Shown piece after piece: positions 61,501 to 64,000 of a stretch of 64,000 bases of DNA. Within the stretch, counting starts at the first letter, position 1; each line of letters begins with the position of its first letter. The DNA comes from Symbiodinium natans. Its lineage: Eukaryota; Sar; Dinophyceae; Suessiales; Symbiodiniaceae. The DNA is taken from NCBI GenBank assembly GCA_905221605.1, contig CAJNDS010002149.1, positions 353,972 to 417,971 of the forward strand. Reading direction: 5' to 3'. A program made the translations under genes and the position numbers. Below the pieces are notes generated by a model that saw only the letters and a program-made list of their open reading frames with translations, was not told where the DNA came from and did no database searches.

Positions 61501-61907
61501 GGCCGGGCTATCAGGACCATCTACAAGCTTTATTCACGGTGCATCGCAAGCTCTGGCGGAGCTTCTTAGTGATGGTGAACCACCCGCAAGTAGGGGTATG
61601 GGTCATAGAATGGCCGCAGCGGTGTGCCTACTGGGGATGGGCAAGCACCCGTTCGTTTGCAAAGCAACGAACCCATTACACTGGCGAAGTGCACGGCTGT
61701 GTTTCAGGCTTGGTAGGCAGAGATGGATTACCTATCCGAAAGATTTGGAAACTGATGTCGAACGATGAACAGTTTGTGCGAACAATGTCCGAAACATTTG
61801 CATGTACCTGCAAGGGAGATCATTCACGAAACTTTGATCTCAAGGCAACGCAGCACTATCCGCCAGCTTTCGCGGACGTCGCCCTGGAAAGCTTGCGACT
61901 GCGGTAA
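58527..61907 (+). CDS. Copia D integrase C-terminus, RT, RNase H, C-terminal extension
   Basis: 1,126 codons ending in the TAA at 61905-61907; no ATG at the start because it continues a polyprotein. It has the integrase C-terminal part, an acidic linker, RT (GLDISTAFLFA, AYVDDLLIV), copia RNase H (AYCDSNWG, SSAEAELFAI, YTDSAS) and an extension of about 250 residues with FWSSTPCTGGSPYQ and VWVIEWPQRCAYW. In methyltransferases of the C5 class a P-C motif and a later E-N motif are catalytic. The P-C and I-E-W-P pair here is reminiscent of that but too divergent to assign. Confidence 0.9.
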   Translation: MGPVLGSTGHAMEIRLDSGETKRVIAPGLKLLYPLRFDANLLPGAKALDGFVPPPEAPKTKELFLPYVPGGGPPIDWVRQHGVTPKCPGCQEGVSSSRHSQKCVKRYQKWLRDSIDDALEALDEGPKVDRRPEELIGEDPYDDDEQMKPNKRTRFGGEEVRAFDPEQAGVGDLEIPEMSVPDADWNVSEYQPSEAEDEDMGDALEHPQTFHEGVPVRYLEELLENAHYTPQPLSCCDHYDVEAACHLLVGRSSVEKFPYVCLNTTIQRQHHKQQQSVEREAVELLNLQDHPCVCSSVKEKKEDESAGAYMRIQDRTLWVNRPRASYDDLEGFQLDPEETWQGIKKEVNALDSLKVGYARSKSEIDEYRKANPNCRTVKSRWVLTQKAPGLVRARIVAKDFAHGRPSALDLGLSSNTASVEALKIVLARAAKGKMRAYGLDISTAFLFAQVVEPTIIELPSTFALESGETAYLILEKALYGLRSASLSWQRHLNRIVSALGLQASPLEPTLFSGWVNLESGWEYIIMLAYVDDLLIVSSTEKGFEYVHEALSSVLKVKVTGRLIEDGQMEFLGRLIRWDGRQIMLGVKPEYVKSVFTSFGWDISTAKASLTTPDIRSMYDKESVEEPSKELSSEAASRFRSCLGKIGWLCQTRSDITYFHSMLSRGQSMPRQVHEDALRKFLRWLAAFPLLDQIFPLGDGKTNEGENASLVAYCDSNWGTEMSVARKSTSGGVIYIAVDGLWYCIKGYSRLQSVVALSSAEAELFAIAEAAKEVAGLAQLTAHIWGTIQKPHRVYTDSASARQIASMEGLLRRMRRIDLRLCFIQDRVHSGELAVEGVAGTENVSDLLTKNLNRLQTAKHTATLGLEDVTNIDFREVPAVRSCLLLSGVLDSILGPDNLEYEAFCRLCELETEYSTLLIEFCTSSRSNLYLQGSVHQVFVLPITQKVDGTSNDTVERVMSAMNVAREWGMKVVFWSSTPCTGGSPYQRRHEDRPGYQDHLQALFTVHRKLWRSFLVMVNHPQVGVWVIEWPQRCAYWGWASTRSFAKQRTHYTGEVHGCVSGLVGRDGLPIRKIWKLMSNDEQFVRTMSETFACTCKGDHSRNFDLKATQHYPPAFADVALESLRLR

Positions 61908-62110
61908 TTCGCGCCCGCCCGTCCACCCCTGGCTTACCCGCCCACCCGCCCAGCCAGGTTACTTTGCGAGAGTTAGTCGACCTCCAGCGGTCTGAAGCAG
62001 TGCAGCGGTCTAGGACTGAGGAATGCGCCGGAATCCATGGCCCGGCGAGGAGCTTAGTTGACTTTGCGTGGAGCTTAGTTGACGTGACCAACAGTGAAAC
62101 TCTTGGTCAT

Positions 62111-62133
62111 GAGGGGGAGTTGATATATGTGAC
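62111..62133 (+). promoter_or_regulatory. Copia D polypurine tract and 3' LTR stub
   Basis: GAGGGGGAG (62111-62119), T, then TGATATATGTGAC (62121-62133), the LTR start. LINE C follows directly. Confidence 0.85.
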
Positions 62134-62155
62134 TGGCTCAAGTTTCGGCTCAACC
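62134..62155 (+). other. Spliced-leader-like 5' end of LINE C
   Basis: TGGCTCAAG (last nine bases of the dinoflagellate spliced leader), then TTTCGGCTCAAC (10/12 to TTTTGGCTCAAG). The same occurs at 5618-5639 in LINE A. Confidence 0.55.
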
Positions 62156-62406
62156 CCGGTGGGGTGCACACAGTAGCTGAGCGGTAGCTGTGGTGAACCA
62201 GCCTCGAGTCCTCAAACAGTCGTTGGGGAACAGGCCTCATTCAACCCCAGCTTGTCCGTAGTTAGAGCCATCTGTGTGTCAGTGCAAGGCGAGTCTCTCC
62301 CTTGTTGCTAGGCTGAGCAGCAAGTGAGTCTCTCCTTGTTCCCTCCGGCCTCCGGCCAGGGGTCCCCCACACCACGGCGGGCAGAGAGCGATCTCGCACC
62401 CCCGAG

Positions 62407-62652
62407 GTGCAGCGTTTTGGGGTAGCCGAGAGGGTTCCCTTAGAGGAATCAATCAAGCCCTATTTACAAGCCGAGTTCGAGGAGCAGCCCAGTGCCCGCG
62501 ACCTCACACCGGGGCAGAGGGTCACAAACCAACTCCGTGCTTTGGCTCGTTGGTCTAAGACCAGGAACGACTGGATCGTAGACGCTGGGAAACTTCTGTC
62601 GGAGGCCCGCCGGCAGAAGTGGTGTGCCGAACTCAATAAGTCCAACATCTGA
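62407..62652 (+). CDS. Conserved 81-codon frame in LINE leader, copy C
   Basis: Same predicted 81 residues as 5121-5366. It is in the same frame as ORF1, with two stop codons between them (TGA at its end, TAG at about 62668). No ATG; open upstream from about 62317. Conservation at protein level with synonymous changes argues for coding, but only two copies can be compared. Confidence 0.4.
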   Translation: MQRFGVAERVPLEESIKPYLQAEFEEQPSARDLTPGQRVTNQLRALARWSKTRNDWIVDAGKLLSEARRQKWCAELNKSNI

Positions 62653-62706
62653 GCCCTTCCTTCAGGCTAGGAGCCTCTGTTTTCTACTTGGCTTTTCCTG
62701 ACCAAG

Positions 62707-63669
62707 ATGAGCTTCACAACCTGCGAGCATTGCTACACAGGATGGGTTCCTCGCCAGGACCTAGCTTGGTATCCCACCTGCTGGCATTGTGGCAAACAGT
62801 GGAAAAAGAAGCCAAAGAAAACGGGGGATTGGTCCTGGGGCACAGAGAGGAAGTGGACGCCAGAGCGGGTGAGAATCTCCCCAAAAGCTCAAAAGGGCAT
62901 CAGAGCTGTGAAGGCCCTAGATCAGGCATGGCAGCACCTGGACGAAGGAGCCCGGACTGCGTTAGAAGCGGCAGGCTGGACCCCGAAGCACCCGCAACCA
63001 CCCCCGGGCCTGGAAGCCAGAGGAGCCATGTCTGATCAAGAATACAAGGAGGCCGCACAGAGCCTGTGGAACGGAGCAGATGAAGCAGCCAAAATTCTGC
63101 TCAAGGAAGCAGGCATAGAGGAGCCCAAGGATGAGCAAATGGAGGAGGTTCCACCAAAAGTGCGACTTCAGAAAACAATGGCGGCCTACAAACAGAACAC
63201 GAATGAGCTTCGCTCGCTCATTGCCAAGAAGGTTCAGCTCCAAAGCCGCACCGAAAGGCTCAAGGAACAGTTTGAGCAGAGTATGAAAGAACTTGCAGCA
63301 ATGTCGGAGAAAATCGCCCAGAAAGAGCAGGACATCCTCAGGATCCAATCCGCAGTCAAGGAGCAGGTTGAAAAGGAGGATCAACCAAAGCAGGCCGTTG
63401 AAGCCAGCAGGCTCCTAAGATGTGCCGGCATTGCCCTCACGCCTGAGCAGCAGGCGCAGCTGAACAAGCATCTCAGACACGAGGCCGAAGAAGGGGAGCC
63501 CCAGAATTTCCCCACCTGGAAGAAGGAGGTGGGAGTACCGGCCGAGTTGATAGGTGCTGCCCTTCCAGAGGGAACAGAGTTCGGCCCGACAAGAAGAAGA
63601 TTGGATTTTCGGAGTAGCCCGACCGAGGGTCGAGCTACTCCCCTTGAAAGTCAGGATGAGCATCTGTAG
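62707..63669 (+). CDS. LINE ORF1, intact: zinc ribbon and coiled coil
   Basis: 320 residues from the ATG at 62707 to the TAG at 63667-63669. N-terminal zinc ribbon TCEHCYTGW...PTCWHCGKQW (two CxxC pairs), a basic stretch, a Pro-rich linker, then a long Glu/Lys/Gln/Leu coiled coil (about residues 140-240) and a C-terminal globular part. Such ORF1 proteins bind element RNA and multimerise. The stop is followed in the same frame by ORF2 without an initiator ATG. Confidence 0.92.
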   Translation: MSFTTCEHCYTGWVPRQDLAWYPTCWHCGKQWKKKPKKTGDWSWGTERKWTPERVRISPKAQKGIRAVKALDQAWQHLDEGARTALEAAGWTPKHPQPPPGLEARGAMSDQEYKEAAQSLWNGADEAAKILLKEAGIEEPKDEQMEEVPPKVRLQKTMAAYKQNTNELRSLIAKKVQLQSRTERLKEQFEQSMKELAAMSEKIAQKEQDILRIQSAVKEQVEKEDQPKQAVEASRLLRCAGIALTPEQQAQLNKHLRHEAEEGEPQNFPTWKKEVGVPAELIGAALPEGTEFGPTRRRLDFRSSPTEGRATPLESQDEHL

Positions 63670-64000
63670 GGCACAGGGCCACAGTGGAGTGAGGCGCGGC
63701 ACTCCCTCTGGCAAGGGCCCGCAGCGTACGCGTCACAGTTTTGCAGTATTGCAGGTGGATGTGCGCCGTTGGAGCAGCTAGTTTTTCTGCCTCCTCAGGA
63801 GGGTCACAGGATTCGGCGCCATTGGAGACCGAAGCAAGGAGGCAAGGAGACCCAGGGCAGTCAAGGCCCGCGACTGAGCCCTGTGGTCAAATATGTTCTA
63901 AACAGGCTGGACTCCGCCTGCAAGACTTACACGACCATGGCTCATGATGAGCAAGCCCCAGTTCCCACACAAGGGTTTGGGGCGCAATTTTGCAGCACTC
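63670..64000 (+). CDS. LINE C ORF2, N-terminal part (window edge)
   Basis: Open frame directly after the ORF1 TAG, reading GTGPQWSEARHSLWQGP onward and continuing into the sequence of LINE B ORF2. Cut by the window end. No ATG within the first 80 codons except the internal one at about 63937, so readthrough of the TAG is the simplest expression route. Confidence 0.85.

Larger units (their letters stand above)
53402..62133 (+). mobile_element. Ty1/copia element D
   Basis: Plus-strand copia: 5' LTR, primer site, Gag-protease, extra ORF, damaged integrase, RT-RNase H, polypurine tract and a 13-bp 3' LTR stub followed by LINE C. It is head to head with copia EF. Its site 59472-59479 shows the uninterrupted sequence where EF carries the 16.2-kb insert. 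Confidence 0.93.
62134..64000 (+). mobile_element. LINE copy C, 3' part outside window
   Basis: Full 5' end at 62134 (TGGCTCAAG), leader, conserved 81-codon frame, intact ORF1, in-frame TAG and the start of ORF2. It is inserted in the copia D 3' LTR after its 13th base. It is very similar to LINE B in the overlapping part. Confidence 0.93.

Noticed and set aside
1..64000. CRISPR arrays, tRNA or rRNA genes
   Set aside because: No regularly spaced short palindromic repeats with unique spacers and no recognisable RNA gene were seen.

Overview
The window is a stack of nested transposable elements from a nuclear genome that is most probably a dinoflagellate, possibly Symbiodiniaceae-like. Four things point there: a near-perfect relict of the dinoflagellate spliced leader at 18989; introns with GC and GA donors as well as GT in a protein kinase gene; many interstitial TTTAGGG tracts; and long intronless ORFs next to LINE and Ty1/copia elements. 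I see no bacterial operon, CRISPR array, tRNA or rRNA gene.

Layout. (1) 1-5639, minus: LINE copy A with a complete 5' end; its 3' end lies outside the window. (2) 5653-8646 plus 23041-27449, minus: LINE copy B, 5'-truncated and split in two. (3) 8647-23040: a 14.4-kb DNA transposon inserted in LINE B. It has 31-bp terminal inverted repeats (30/31 identical) and a perfect 8-bp target duplication TTGGCAAC. Removing it rejoins LINE B ORF2 exactly in frame. It carries a frameshifted DDE-type transposase, an RS-rich zinc-finger protein, a C5 cytosine DNA methyltransferase, and two coiled-coil proteins. (4) 27450-30084 plus 46286-53122, minus: a Ty1/copia element (copia EF) split by (5). (5) 30085-46285: a 16.2-kb insertion flanked by an 8-bp duplication CAGAGAGT. 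The unoccupied site is visible in the second copia copy. It contains a tandemly duplicated seven-exon NEK-like kinase gene; one copy is intact and one has lost an exon end and splice donor. (6) 53123-53401: the centre of an inverted repeat. (7) 53402-62133, plus: copia D, head to head with EF and with frameshifts in its integrase. (8) 62134-64000, plus: LINE copy C, running off the right edge.

The LINE. Combining the copies gives an element of about 8.8 kb. It has a 5' leader starting with spliced-leader-like sequence, a conserved 81-codon frame, and ORF1 (zinc ribbon and coiled coil). ORF2 (endonuclease, RT, zinc finger, RNase H) lies in the same frame as ORF1 and is separated from it by one TAG that is conserved in all three copies. 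ORF3 (kinase-like fold) follows in the same frame after a single TGA. The 3' end has stem-loops and no poly(A). All three copies begin directly after the same 13 bp, TGATATATGTGAC, which is the start of the copia LTR, and the same 13 bp follows LINE B. This suggests target preference for the LTR.

Inferred order: copia insertion and inverted duplication; LINE insertion into the LTR stub; a second LINE (B) at the same site; then the two large insertions into LINE B and copia EF. The best candidate for an undescribed system is the 14.4-kb transposon, a cut-and-paste-type element that carries its own cytosine methyltransferase.
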